Source: Allodiplogaster sudhausi
Lineage: Eukaryota > Nematoda > Chromadorea > Rhabditida > Diplogasteridae
NCBI GenBank assembly: GCA_945643635.1
Contig: CALZFC010000030.1
Coordinates: forward strand, 2,857,001-2,921,000
DNA length: 64,000 nucleotides
Direction of reading: 5' to 3'
Of this stretch, positions 1 through 10,386 are shown piece after piece. The translations under genes and the position numbers were made by a program. A model generated the notes under the pieces. That model worked only from the letters and a program-made list of their open reading frames with translations. It did no database searches and was not told the DNA's origin. How positions within the stretch are numbered: the first letter of the stretch is position 1; each line of letters starts with the position of its first letter.

Positions 1-1
1 T

Positions 2-673
2 CTGTCAAGCGACGACCTGCGCCGCCTCACGATCGCCACGGCCGACTCCGCGGACGCCCTGACAGCCGCCATTGGCCATGTCGATGATGAGGCAGCCAAC
101 CGTGTCACCAGGCTGAATACCACTCTCACACGGCAGGTTAACCAGTGCCTAGCTGGTATCACAAGGGAGGTGAATGCTCGCACTCCCATTGTGAAAACAT
201 TTGATTGCGTCAGTAAGATAGACAGCGGCCGCGCGCTGCCTCTCTTTTCAGAAGACGATGACCAGGATTGGGCTTCCTGGAGTCGAAGACTCGAGGACCT
301 GACAAATATGGCAACGACCCCTCTCACGGCGGCACAGAAAGCCGCGCAGCTGATCGGACACCTCGCAGGCCGCGCCCGTGACGCCGTCGGCGCCCTCACA
401 GCAGCAGACAGGGCAGACTATGATCTCGTGAAGGCAGCAGTAACAGCCCTCATCCCATCGCCTCTCACACGCAACATCGCCTGCCAGAGGTTATCCAATT
501 GTAGGCAAGAAGTTAATGAATCAGTTCAATCCCTTAGTGCACGACTCTTTCGCCTAATTTGGGCAATTATGATTAATGTTCCAGAGGCCCAAATTCAGGA
601 AAGATACCTTGATGAGCTGCAGGATCGTCTCTCAGTTGCTGAGGAACTCCGCGGTTGCGAACATCCAGGTTAG
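2..673 (+). pseudogene. Ty3/gypsy-like gag fragment, 5' end outside the window
   Basis: The frame is open from base 2 to a stop at 671-673, giving about 223 residues with no natural start inside the window. The motif WASWSRRLEDL, a following helical stretch with LIGHLAGRARDAVGAL, and the later RLSNCRQEVNESVQSLSARLF and ERYLDELQDRL blocks are the layout of the capsid part of gag in nematode Ty3/gypsy elements. No zinc knuckle, protease or polymerase follows, and the downstream sequence is unrelated, so this is a truncated relic or the edge of an element that lies mostly upstream. Family call from memory of the gag pattern; the exact clade is uncertain. Confidence 0.6.
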
Positions 674-859
674 AATTTGAAACGTTTATTTTGCAGTCTA
701 TTGTCAACTAAAAGTTATCCGTATTTTTGGAGACTATGCTTATTAACCGCAAGACTCTGGAGAACAAATCTATTACTGCTTTAGAGTAGTCAAGCTCTTC
801 ATTCTTACTCAAGAGCCCATTTTTGCTATAAAAACTCGAAGCCTTTCTAGAGTTGCCAG

Positions 860-1018
860 AAGAAGAAGTGGTGCGCCGACACCAGCAAGTTCCTCGAGAA
901 TTGCAACTTCTTCCTGGACGACACGCTCAATCGGGACATCTCTCTCTACGAGACGCCCGACTGCTGCGATGCTCCAATTCACAACGTGGAGAGCGGCCGG
1001 GTATGTTTTTCCACTTTT

Positions 1019-1067
<49 letters not shown>

Positions 1068-1341
1068 AAGAAGAAAGTTTTTTTCAATTTATTTCATGGC
1101 TCTAATCATTGTTCTTACTCTGTTGTATCTGGTATTTAAATGTTTAAAGCTAAAAAGGAAATTTTAGACCGAATTCCTGGTGGACGCGTTCCCGGCACTG
1201 CTGCAGGGGGCCCGGGTGCGTTGAGCCTCCTGCGCCAGATTCTGGCAGTTCACACTGTCGGCGTTGCCGACGCGACGCACGCTGTGAGGGGAGGAGGGAC
1301 TGAGAATCAGTACCTGTTGGATACTGCGGTCAACGCGAGCC
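860..1341 (+). pseudogene. Unrecognised exon family, copy 1 (two exons)
   Basis: Exon a (860-1000, 47 codons) follows a TTGCCAG acceptor and ends at a GTATGT donor. It has five cysteines including the block ETPDCCDAP. Exon b (from 1168, after ATTTTAG) begins TEFLVDAFPALLQG and then hits TGA at 1222 in the spliced frame. The homologous continuation LLRQILAVHTVGVADA and RGGGTENQYLLDTAV sits in another frame, so a one-base deletion relative to copy 3 is likely. The donor expected at about 1341 reads GGAAAA instead of GGTATT. I do not recognise the protein. It is called a pseudogene because of the frame break and the lost donor. Confidence 0.4.
1018..1075 (+). repeat. GA microsatellite
   Basis: Nearly pure GA dinucleotide run in the intron between the two exons of copy 1. 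Confidence 0.9.
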
Positions 1342-1904
1342 CAGTTGGAAAATTATGTATTTATTTTAAAACGTATTATTTAATTAATACAGCCGCTAGA
1401 AATATTGAAATTGTAGCTGCCCTCTCACGAGAGGGCAATGGCGAACTGTCCGTCGCCTGAGGCTGAGGCCATAGAACGCTCTCGTTGTTTGACTTGTTTT
1501 TTTTTCTTTGAAAATAAATATGTCATTTGAAACTACGAGAATTCTAGAGAGTAAAGAAATAGCAATTGAAAGGGAAGAGTGATGGGTAAGAAAGAGAAGC
1601 CCTCTTTGTATGGCAGGAGGGAGCGGGTGTCGGGAGAGGGACGACGGGTATGGTCGTGGGAATCACAGTAGTGCAGTGACAGTGGCCAGGAGCAGTGGCT
1701 CTGCTTCTGTGTTTGGTAATATCTTTCTTTTCTTTTATTCTAATTTGCTTATTCATTTGCGTTATATTACGTATTAATTAAGATTCTTTAGAGTCAGGAC
1801 TTTGCGACAATGGCAGGCGTGGAAGATGTGAGTTCTACTATTTCCTCTCTTATTTTAATTTTTGCGAAACTATAATAATAATACCTCTTATTGCATACCG
1901 TGTT
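1342..1904. other. No gene recognised
   Basis: Contains a short perfect hairpin (CCCTCTC / GAGAGGG near 1418-1437) and an AATAAA at about 1513. A Pro/Thr-rich reverse frame at 1544-1756 has no domain signal and is not called. Confidence 0.5.
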
Positions 1905-2071
1905 TCTCATCGACGTCTTCCCCAGCATCCTCCAGGGAGGCCCGGCGCGATTATTCTGCTCAGCCAAGTGCTGAGCTGGCACACTGTAGGGGTTTTCGGC
2001 AGCCACTCGCTCTGCTTGGGGCGGTGTCGTTGTCCAGCAGTGGCTGCTTGACACGACCGCCAGCGGCTTGC
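1905..2071 (+). pseudogene. Unrecognised exon family, copy 2
   Basis: Homologous to exon b of copy 1. TVFLIDVFPSILQGG is followed, one frame over, by LLSQVLSWHTVGV, and after a second shift by VVVQQWLLDTTASGLPVG. It ends at a GGTATTTG donor. The first shift is at the same place as in copy 1, so both may descend from an already broken ancestor. The second shift (one extra base near 2010) is private to this copy. Confidence 0.4.
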
Positions 2072-2187
2072 CGGTTGGTATTTGTTTTTTTTTTCAATTA
2101 AACCTCGTTGTGACTCCATTGAGGGAGGCATTGAGAGAGACGGGGAGAGTAAATGAGAGAGGCTTGGAGCAGACATAGAGTCTTCGT

Positions 2188-2290
2188 GACCCACGTCTTC
2201 CCGTCTCTCCTCCGCGGGCCCCTGCGCCGATGTGCTCCTCTCGCTCTGGTGCTGCGCCTCTACAGCGTGTCGGTGGCGAGCACCTATCAG
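2188..2290 (+). other. Unrecognised exon family, copy 3
   Basis: One open frame: THVFPSLLRGPLRR, then ALVLRLYSVSVASTYQ. Aligned with copies 1 and 2 it has one more base between the two conserved blocks, so it joins both in frame and may show the original reading frame. It lacks the RGGG...LLDT tail of the other copies. Nothing beyond that is recognisable. Confidence 0.35.
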
Positions 2291-2825
2291 TAAGGATCGG
2301 GGGGGGGGGACCGTTGCTCCCCAGTTCCTCCTGAGCGCCGTGGTGGCGAATATTCCAGTAAAATTTTTTAACCTTTTATTTTATAGTCTATTGTAATCTT
2401 AGAATATTACTTTTATCTTTATTGCAGCTAACCGCAGGGCTGCGCAATCGCGCCAACCGGCGACTCGGCCGTCCGACCAACCCTCTTCCCCCGGTGGTAC
2501 GCCAGCCGGGGCGGCGCACTGCACACGCCTGAGACGATCGTCGTGAACGTTTGTGTTAAAATTTTTTGATATGTTTGTTAGCAACCCACTGTGTTACTTG
2601 GACTTATATAGCATTTACCTTGCAAGCCAGCGAGGTTCCGCACTACGCTAGCCCTGTGGCGGGCCGACATCCGCGTGAAGGGGGTTAAGTTATGGGCAGT
2701 CTGTTGTTGAATTGTTTTCGCGTTTATATAAAAAAAAATGTGTTAAAAAACTTTGCTTATTCGCCTATACACACATACACACAGGCAACAGACAGTGAAT
2801 GACTTTGTAAAAGGATTGACAATAA
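2291..2825. other. No confident gene; one possible terminal exon
   Basis: After an ATTGCAG acceptor, 2428-2532 is open for an Arg/Pro-rich peptide of 34 residues ending in TGA. It could be the last exon of one of the degenerate family copies, but nothing supports this beyond position. Confidence 0.25.
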
Positions 2826-2972
2826 AACCATGCCAATTAGTTACCTATATGCACACTTGCTTGGTAACGAGAGCTATTCACATGGAATGCGCAAATGACT
2901 TATCTGCCGGCACATTCTTACATTCATTCAAGCGTTTCATTCCACATAGAGGGCTGCCACTATCTTGCTTCT
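2826..2972 (+). pseudogene. BEL/Pao integrase fragment
   Basis: The peptide TCLVTRAIHMECANDL followed by HSFKRFIPHRG is the catalytic-core block of BEL/Pao integrase. A second, independent copy of the same block occurs at 3838-3960 with about a dozen residue differences, so this is a leftover from another insertion, not part of the element downstream. It ends abruptly and is followed by reverse transcriptase/RNase H sequence. Confidence 0.65.
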
Positions 2973-3640
2973 AAGTTGTTTATTCAGCACCTGTGGAAGA
3001 AACCTTACAAATGGGATGATCCGCTTGATAGTAAAGATACTGAAAGATGTAATTACATTCAGAGCTCCTTTCAAGACTATAAAGTATCGTTTCCTCGCTG
3101 TCTCTTTCCCCTTTCAGCAATGACTGGTAATTACTCTCTCTGTATCTTCTCCCAGTATTAAGGCATTCGGAGTATGTGTTTACATCCGCGAGCAGCAATC
3201 CGATATATCCGAGTATAAGAAAATCAATCTTCTGATCAGCAAATCTCGTTTGGCTCCCGTATAGAGCAAACCTTCTATTCCGAGACTAGAACTCCTAGGA
3301 ATTCATTGCGCTACTCGCGTCGCAGTTTATCTTGTACAACAACTTAACCTCTCCCTAACTGCATGATATTTCTTCTCTGACTCCGTGTTTGCTTTTTTTT
3401 GCCAACTTTTCTCAGATAAGAATCAACCAACGACGAGCAAGACTATCAATAACCTTAAGAAGCTCTCTGATGCTCATATTCCGTTTCAATTCTTTCATGT
3501 CTGTTCAGCTGATAATCCAGCCGATCACACTACTCGCCCTTTGTCTCCGAAAGAGCTTAACCCTGAACATAATTGGTGGAAGGGACCATCTTGGCTAGCC
3601 AGCTCTATTGCGTCTTGGAAAGTACAGGAATTCAAAGAGA
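2973..3640 (+). pseudogene. BEL/Pao reverse transcriptase end and RNase H, decayed
   Basis: In successive broken frames it reads LWKKPYKWDDPLD, FGVCVYIREQQSDISEY, SKSRLAPV (stop), SIPRLELLGIHCAT and DNPADHTTRPLSPKEL with WWKGPSWL. These are the ordered landmarks of the RT thumb, RNase H and linker region of BEL/Pao polyproteins. In-frame stops and shifts separate the blocks. A short GA run (3637-3652) follows directly. Confidence 0.7.
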
Positions 3641-3829
3641 GAGAGAGAGAGATGACGAAAAGAAAGGCGAAGAAAGGGAAGCTGACAAAGAATCAGAGGT
3701 CCGCTCCGCTACGTCTGCCTTTTTAGTAGATACAAAGTGAGAAACGCCAGCTGCGGTACTTTTCGTTTCACATGCAAGAGACAAAGGAAAACGAAAGAAC
3801 TCAAAGAGGACATGTACCATCCGCTGAAT

Positions 3830-4760
3830 CTGAAATTTATGTAAATTTATACACATGCCGAGTGACTAGAGCTATCCACTTAGAATGCACTTATGACTTA
3901 TTCGCCGGCAAATTCTTACATACATTCAAGCGTTTCATTGCGCGCAGAGGACAATCGCTATGACAAGCGACAATGGGCGTAACTTTGTACTGGGAAAGCA
4001 GATTATTGCCGTTAATTTCAGAGAAATCATTGAGGATAAAAGAGTAGCCCCTTTCCTATCCGATAAATTTATAACATGGCATTTTAACACACCGTTGGCA
4101 CCTTGGCAAGGGGGCTGTTAAATCCGTTAAAGACTCGCTACAAAAAACACTTGGAAGGAATATCTTAGTTCATGATTCTTTCGAAACACTTATTCTGGAA
4201 GTTGAAGCCATGCTTAATTCGCGACCGCTAACAACACCCCCCAGTAATCCACTGCAAGTGATCCGACCCATTGATTTCATATATCCGAATCTAGCTTTAT
4301 CCATGCCGTTCCTTCTCTCGTCACGAATTGACATATCCGACGAAATCTCATCCTCTTCATCACGTGAGATAGCATTAGAAGCTGGATCTCGTCAGAATCC
4401 CATCGTGAAAGATTCTGGAATTTGTGGCGCGAATCTTATCTTGTCGATATCCTCTGTAAAGAGAATGCTTCGGCCTCAGACGAATCGTTCGACGACCAGG
4501 GAACTTCGGCGACTCGCTCTCCGCCGTGCTAAAGGTGAGACTCTTCTTGTTAGAATCCTCGAGCCATTCCGCTAGAAGTCAGGAACTCGTACAGTTAGAG
4601 TCAAACTCCCTTCCGGACGTATAGTAGAGAGAGCTATAAACCAACTCACTCCTTTGGAATTAGAAGAAACCGAATTGCCAATCGCTAGACAGCATACATG
4701 CGAACAATCTATTTCTGCGTCACTATCACCGTCTGCCGTCTCTCCGATCCATCCACTATC
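3830..4760 (+). pseudogene. BEL/Pao integrase region, decayed
   Basis: TCRVTRAIHLECTYDL starts the integrase core. The frame stops at 3961-3963, and TSDNGRNFVLG, with the conserved Asp of the DDE triad, continues just after. APWQGG is followed by a stop, then VKDSLQKTLGRN, EAMLNSRPLTT and later C-terminal blocks lie in different frames up to about 4760. The region is non-functional. No LTR boundary could be found, so its extent is approximate. Confidence 0.7.
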
Positions 4761-5213
4761 TAATCCACCAATCCGATCTCAGTCTCATCCGCGCGCCTCT
4801 ATCTCTAATTCCGTCTCATAGACGGAATTATTCTGCAGCCCCTATTGTTGCTCGCATTAAGAAGCCGGAACAATTGCCGAACAATGGATCCACTAGGATT
4901 CAGCCAACGCTGAAAGCAAAAACGGAGAAGCGCGTCAGATCTGAATTTTAACCTTTGGTTTTTTCTTTTTCTCCTGCCATCCGTAAACTTGGAAACCATT
5001 GAATGTAACAAAGGAGGAGCGATATTACATCATCCTGATCCGCCTTCTTCTTATAAGGTCTGTGCAGATAATGAATGTTTTAAGATCAACAAACCGATGG
5101 CCTTTCAAACTATTACTGTTTCAATTCCATCTTTTCTTCATCCGTATCCTATTATTTGGAGTGGCTATTGAAATAGAGTGGCTATGGAAAGAGAGGACCC
5201 AGCGCTGACGTGC
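4761..5213. other. No gene recognised
   Basis: Probably continuation of the decayed retrotransposon. Ser/Pro-rich frames at the start, then nothing interpretable. Confidence 0.4.
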
Positions 5214-5334
5214 TCCTGCAGCAGATATTCCTCACCCATACGGTGGGGGTTGCCGGCGCGTTCCGGTCGGCGAGGGGAGGGGGTATTGTAAACCAATACT
5301 TGGTCAATACTGCCATCGGCGATGGGGCCGGTTA
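5214..5334 (+). pseudogene. Unrecognised exon family, copy 4
   Basis: Open frame SADVLLQQIFLTHTVGVAGA followed by FRSARGGGIVNQYLVNTAIG, ending at a donor-like GGTTAGT. It aligns over its whole length with copy 1 (LLRQILAVHTVGVADA, RGGGTENQYLLDTAV). The phase at the donor would put a stop into the exon at 5382, so the two do not form an intact gene as they stand. Confidence 0.4.
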
Positions 5335-5381
5335 GTACTTTTTATTTGTTTGTTTTTTTAAATGACTGTTTATTTTTTTAG

Positions 5382-5677
5382 ATGAGCGCGTTTGACCGCG
5401 CTCAGGCGGATCTCCGGCTGGGAGTTCCCAGCGGTCACCACCGCACGAGCGTGGTGTCTCGGGGAGGCGGCCACCACGCCATCGAGAGCTTGGTCCTCCA
5501 GGTATATTTTTTCACAAATATTAGTAATAGCCTTATTTTTTATATGCCTTTATTATTCAGGCGAGGGAGATCCCCCTTTACGGAGTGGGGTTCTCGCCAG
5601 GCGGCGCCTGCGACCGTCGGCCATATAGAAGAAGGGGCTATGCCTCCTTCCCCCATCTTGTTGTTGCATTTTTTTAA
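5382..5677 (+). CDS. Candidate small two-exon gene, unrecognised
   Basis: ATG at 5382 follows directly on a T-rich TTTTAG acceptor, as in trans-spliced or internal exons. Exon 1 (5382-5501, 40 codons) ends CTCCAG/GTATAT. Exon 2 (5561-5677) starts after ATTATTCAG and keeps phase to a TAA, giving 78 residues, Arg/Gly-rich with no domain I know. An AATAAA lies a few bases downstream (about 5684). Good splice signals and phase argue for it. Small size and the decayed surroundings argue against, and it could be the last exons of the family copy at 5214. Confidence 0.3.
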
Positions 5678-5786
5678 AGAAAAAATAAATGATCCTTTAT
5701 AAATGTCTGACAATGAGAAAGATAGACATATGAGAGACATGACTATATGGATGAAGAGTAATTGAGAAGGGGATTGGGGAATGGAG

Positions 5787-5866
5787 CCAGAGAGAGAGAG
5801 AGATTGAGACTTCTTCTCAGCCAAGTGCTGCACTCCTACACTGTTGGGGTTGCGGTACATGGAAAC
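5787..5866 (+). pseudogene. Unrecognised exon family, copy 5 (fragment)
   Basis: Short open stretch RLLLSQVLHSYTVGVAVHG, matching the core block of copies 1, 2 and 4. It is cut off on both sides. Confidence 0.35.
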
Positions 5867-6116
5867 CATAATGAAATATCATATCGCTCCTGCCAAGCAC
5901 CAAAAAATTGCATTGTGAGAGGAGTTTTCACAATGACTCTTTCTGCTCTCCATTATACATTTTTGTACAAGATTTTTCAGCTACTGCCTTCCAGTTACAT
6001 TCACTCAAATGCGAATTCCTCATTTTCTCAGAGAACAAAGTGTTTAATTTGTGCATTTTCTGAAGACAGAAAACTGGTAGTTTGTTTACTCTTGCGATGA
6101 GGACGAAGGGGAACAT

Positions 6117-6647
6117 TTAGGGGTTATATTCGATGGGGAGGTTCTTGCGGCGGACCATGCCGTCGCCCTACAACCACTCGCGGCGGAACTGCTTGGCCGT
6201 CCGGGGTGTTGGTCCACTCGATGGTGATGCGGTCGCTGTTGTCCTCCTGAAAATCATTTTAGATTTAAATGTTGAAAATTTTTAACATTTCAATTTTTTT
6301 TACTAAACCATACCTGGCCGTAGGCGAAGGCGTCGCAGGAGACAGCAACGAGGACGGGCTCCTTGGGGTCGAGGACGCCGCTGGCCGGGTCGACACCGAG
6401 ACGCTTCATGTTCGTGGTCTTGAAGGCCCACCCGATGCGGCGCGCAGAGGTGTTAACCACCTGAAAATTAGAAACAATTAACTAAAATTATTTCAAATAG
6501 GGAACGGAGAATTCCGATCTTAGAGATGGGGGAAGATGAGGAAAAAACCTTGATGTGGTAGGTGTGCTTGTCGTCTTATGGCGCGTTGAAGACGACCTTG
6601 GCGTTGGGCCGAGTGACGATGTCGCCAGGAGGAACGGATTGAGCCAT
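6117..6647 (-). pseudogene. Major sperm protein (MSP) pseudogene
   Basis: Three exons in MSP order on the minus strand: exon 1 6549-6647 ([20 protein letters not shown]), exon 2 6314-6460, exon 3 6117-6246. All splice sites look usable. MSP forms the treadmilling cytoskeleton of the crawling nematode sperm and signals to oocytes. This copy cannot encode it. In exon 1 the Tyr codon after NAP is TAA. In exon 3 five bases are missing after ACGGC (near 6195-6196), shifting the frame, and the Gln of the ancestral WFQG block is TAG. Exon 2 is clean (49 codons) and keeps the Gly-Gln codons GGC CAG at its 3' end that the neighbouring copy has lost. It mirrors the plus-strand copy at 7169. Confidence 0.85.
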
Positions 6648-7168
6648 GGCTTGGAGGAGAAGTGGAGAGAAGAGAGGAGAGCAGGGAAGCACAGTCGACG
6701 ACTGATGGAAATGAGTCTAGAAACCGGCTTTTATACGAATTTATGAGCCTGAAATTTTACATTTTCGCAAAAGCGCAGCGATTTAGCTAAATTTATGTTT
6801 ATTTCTCAAGAACACCGAACAAAGATCAATGTTTCAAAAACACTTCAGTGAAAGTCACGAACTCCGTGCCAGAATAAATTAATTTTGAACGTTTTAATGT
6901 TATGAATTTGTGCATGGTTCATTGAACTTTTCAGCAAGGAAAACATAAGTTTCGCACTTTTCCCATTTAATATTTTGCAAATTTGATCATTGTTCTGCGT
7001 TCTTGCAAAATAACCGCAAATTTGATTAACCAATTCGATGCACTTTAGAGGAAATGTAAAATTTCAGACAGAAAAATGCGTATAAAAGGAGCTATCCAGA
7101 GGCATTTCCATCAGTCGTCGACTGTGCTTCCCTGCTCTCCTCTCTTCTCTCCACTTCTCCTCCAAGCC
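6648..7168. promoter_or_regulatory. Divergent promoter region between the two MSP copies
   Basis: The 520 bases between the two start codons are an imperfect mirror. Each side has the same roughly 80-base leader next to the ATG, a TATAAAA box (plus strand 7081-7087; minus strand 6729-6735), and further out the same TGTAAAATTTCA element (about 7054-7065 and, inverted, about 6749-6760). The inner part is AT-rich and not mirrored. Expression in the male germ line is expected for MSP genes; the factor binding the shared element is not known to me. Confidence 0.6.
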
Positions 7169-7779
7169 ATGGCTCAGTCGGTTCCTCCTGGCGACATCGT
7201 CACTCAGCCCAACGCCAAGGTCGTCTTCAACGCGCCCTACGACGACAAGCACACCTACCACATTAAGGTTTGTTTTCTTCATCTTTCCAATTTGGTATCT
7301 CCGTTCTTTATTCATATTCTCTCTTGTTCAGGAACCAGGCCCTTACTATTAATAAAAAAAATCTAAACTGCAATAGGAATATCCACGAAAATATTTAATT
7401 GATTACAATTTTCAGGTGGTCAACACCTCAGCGCGCCGCATTGGCTGGGCCTTCAAGACCACGAACATGAGGCGTCTCGGTGTCCACCCGGCCAGCGGCG
7501 TCCTCGACCCCAAGGAGCCCGTCCTCGTTGCTGTCTCCTGCGATGCCTTCGCCTACGCCAGGTTTGGTTTAGTCCAAAAAGTACACTTAAAAATATATTC
7601 AAAATAAATTTTTAATGCAAAATTAAAAATATGCTTTGCAGGAGGACACCAACAACGACCGCATCACCATCGAGTGGACCAACACCCCGGACGGCGCGGC
7701 CAAGCAGTTCCGCCGCAAGTGGTTCCAGGGCGACGGCATGGTCCGCCGCAAGAACCTCCCCATCGAGTATAACCCATGA
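7169..7779 (+). CDS. msp: Major sperm protein (MSP), possibly frameshifted
   Basis: Exons 7169-7267 (33 codons), 7416-7561 and 7642-7779 encode a standard MSP of about 126-127 residues: [20 protein letters not shown], then [19 protein letters not shown], then [20 protein letters not shown], ending [11 protein letters not shown] is the immunoglobulin-fold protein that polymerises in amoeboid nematode sperm. One lesion: the end of exon 2 reads TACGCCAG where the mirror copy has TACGGCCAG, so one G is missing. With the natural donor (GTTTGG at 7562) exon 3 is then out of frame. A poor alternative donor (GTCCAA at 7572) would restore frame by adding a few codons. It could be a real mutation, a sequencing error, or rescued by that site. 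A TATA box lies 88 bases upstream. Confidence 0.8.
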
Positions 7780-7836
7780 AAACCATCCCTTGGTCTCCTA
7801 CTCCACCCATGCGCTCTTCGGTAAACTGTGTCAATC

Positions 7837-7842
7837 AATAAA
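7837..7842 (+). terminator. AATAAA polyadenylation signal of MSP
   Basis: Hexamer about 60 bases after the MSP stop codon. Confidence 0.6.
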
Positions 7843-9197
7843 TGTAAATTTTAATCAATGAAGATTGAAGCAAATTACTTGAGTCAGCGAAATGTGTTTT
7901 CAATAAGCATATTCGATTGTGGAATCAGCTGATTCATCTATTTAAACTGAATAAAGAAAGGAACTAGGTTCTTAAATTACCATCATATACAGAAGGCACG
8001 ACTTGAATAATAACAATATTAATAGTATGAACAGGAAACACTCGTGTTTGCTCGATTTCCGCAAACGTATCAATGTACATAGAAATGCAGATGTCGAGAG
8101 CAGAACCAAAAATGTGCCAATGTCGATTGAGAGGGACAAGGAGCCGAATTGGTGACGCCATTGAGCGGTCAAAGAATGTACACTCACAAATGAAAAAAAG
8201 TCAAAAGAAATTGCTTGCCTTTGGAAAGGAATTGACAATGCTGAAAGTGTCATTTAAAGCGACAGCTGCTGTCAATAATAGAAAATGACCGGTATCTGTG
8301 AGATACACAGATTCTTCTGTTAATAACCAAAAAAATACAGATTGTGTATGTAAACGCATTTTCAAATAGACTTTTGTCAATTACTGTTCTGATTTTGGCA
8401 GGAAACAACAGTCCAAGGCGACGTCGCCGGATTTGCTGAACCGGACTCGGCCACATTTTACGCCTTGATGTCTGCTGATTATTATTGTGCATTCAGTCAA
8501 TATTGCATCAGTGTTAACTTTTAATAAAGTCTTTGCTGAAAGGTATTGGTGTTCATTGCATAAAATTGATACAGATTATAAGAGGTGAACCCAAGGAGGG
8601 CCAAGTGGCACGGCGAGAGAGAGAGGGGGGAGAGAGAGACAGGGATAAAGAGAGAGTGAAAGAGATAGAGAGTGAGCGAGAGGGTGAAAAAGCGTCAGGC
8701 AAAGAAAGGATGATATATAGGATGAGAAAAGCTGTGTGCTGCGGCGAACAGTTTATGGAGTTCACATAATATTAGCACCCGTTCTGCTTCTCTTGCACTC
8801 ACATCATGCACTCTCCCGCGCCTTCTTCTCATCACTCCATATTTTCAGCTCTTTATGCCAGGCAACTCTCGCTTCAGCTCGCGCATTGCTCCAACAGCCG
8901 AATATTGTCCAACGAAAATTGTTAGATGTGTGCCTTTTTAATTCTTCCTTGATTGCAACAGCTTCAAAAACTTTGATGTTTTTTCTTTCCTAATCGTCCT
9001 CCTTGTTTGAGCAACTTCGCTGTTCTATTGAACTTCCTCCTCAAGATCCTTTTTTATATGTACTTAATGTAGACTGCTAATAAAAATACTTTTACATGCC
9101 TACTAATAGTGAAATATATGTAAACGATAATGAAATATCATATGTAATTCCGTCAAAATAAGAGGAAAATCTTTGCATCGTGACAGGTGTTGTCACA
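7843..9197. other. No gene recognised; GA microsatellite
   Basis: AT-rich spacer. A GA-rich tract at 8617-8700 produces Arg/Glu and Leu/Ser reading frames that are repeat artefacts. A hydrophobic frame at 8736-8993 has no homology I recognise. Confidence 0.5.
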
Positions 9198-9720
9198 ATG
9201 ACTCGGTCGATCGTCTATTCGGAGGCTGAGCTACTTGTTGATGGCATTCCGAAGGCAGATAATGAAGAAGTCATCACTCGCCAGGTAATCGCTGCAGATG
9301 AGACGCGAGTGATCATCGCAGAGGAAGTTAGGCTCTTTCTGTCGTCCAGCAATATTCTGCGCCTTCGCATCATCGACAAGACAACACGGCAAGGTAAGAG
9401 AGAGAGAGAGAGAGACGATAGGGAGAGAGAGAGAAAGAGGAAGAGATAAAGAATGAGAGAGACGATATAGAGAGAAAAAGTGAGCGCGACGGAGAGGTGG
9501 CAGACAAAGCAAGAAGAGAGAGAGAAAATAATGTGAAACCATGGTGAGAATCAATAAAGTGAATTTTTGATATGCAAGTATTGGCACTATCGTATCTGGC
9601 CGTTTTAGAATAACACATCAAGAAAAATTTAGTTTAATTAATTAATTAATTACTTAATTTTCAGTCCACTCTTCCTTGTTCCCGCGAGCTTCTCTTCGCT
9701 CGAGTAGCTGTGATTTATAA
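9198..9720 (+). CDS. Candidate two-exon gene, unrecognised
   Basis: ATG at 9198 opens a 65-codon exon (MTRSIVYSEAELLVDGIPKA onward) with balanced composition, ending at a strong donor CAAG/GTAAGAG (9393/9394). A GA-rich intron is followed by an ATTTTCAG acceptor at 9664 and a short in-phase exon to TAA at 9720, giving 83 residues. No signal peptide, membrane segment or known domain. The second exon overlaps the start of a tRNA-like remnant, which weakens the model. Confidence 0.3.
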
Positions 9721-9757
9721 TGCTTAGGTCGTGGGTTCGAGTCCACTGACTGAGTTT
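9710..9757 (+). pseudogene. 3' half of a tRNA-like sequence
   Basis: Contains a good Pol III B box (GGTTCGAGTCC, 9733-9743) preceded by an anticodon-arm-like stretch with TTTATAA and the variable-loop string AGGTCGTGG. The T stem is imperfect because one C seems to be missing after the loop, and no proper A box is upstream. Best read as a tRNA or tRNA-derived remnant (elongator Met or Ile-like by its variable arm), not a working gene. Confidence 0.4.
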
Positions 9758-10386
9758 CGATTTTGCGCGATTTTTAAAGCTTCCTTTTGCAGGTATGGGC
9801 CAATCGAACTCTCAGTCGCGCTCAATTACAAGTGATGAGCAATTGAGCAAGACGATTTCGTTTCATTTAAAATTGATACACAGTAAGAATGTTGCTCGAA
9901 TACATGACTTTATTGAATAAAATACAATCAAATCATTTGAAATATATTGAAAAAAAACATGTTCGTGGAAACAAAAATCACAAATATTTACGTACTAATT
10001 ATCATCGACTCTCTATGCAAGTTAGACAATAAAACAGATTAAAACGGGGCCAAAATTTATAATATTTAAAAAAAAAGAGACACACTACGTACTTTTCTAC
10101 GTACACACATTCGATTGGATTCATAGAGGCACAAGGTCATATTTGAGCACTTATTTGGTGCGATAGTAGTTGGCGTAAAAAAAGTCTAGCAAAGTATCGA
10201 ATGTAAAAAAAAGAAAACATACGAATCTATACTACTATATGAACATGTAATGAAGTGGAATACAGTCTTCCTGGCGCTAGTTGCCTTGGACTCTCTTCGT
10301 CTCTCTCTTTCCATCTTTCTCTCTCTCACTCCCTCTTTCTTTCTTCTTACCTCTCTCTATCTCTCTTTCTTTCTATCTCTACCCTC
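9758..10386. other. No gene recognised
   Basis: AT-rich spacer with a CT microsatellite at 10297-10385 that runs up to the stop codon of the PEPCK gene. Confidence 0.5.
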
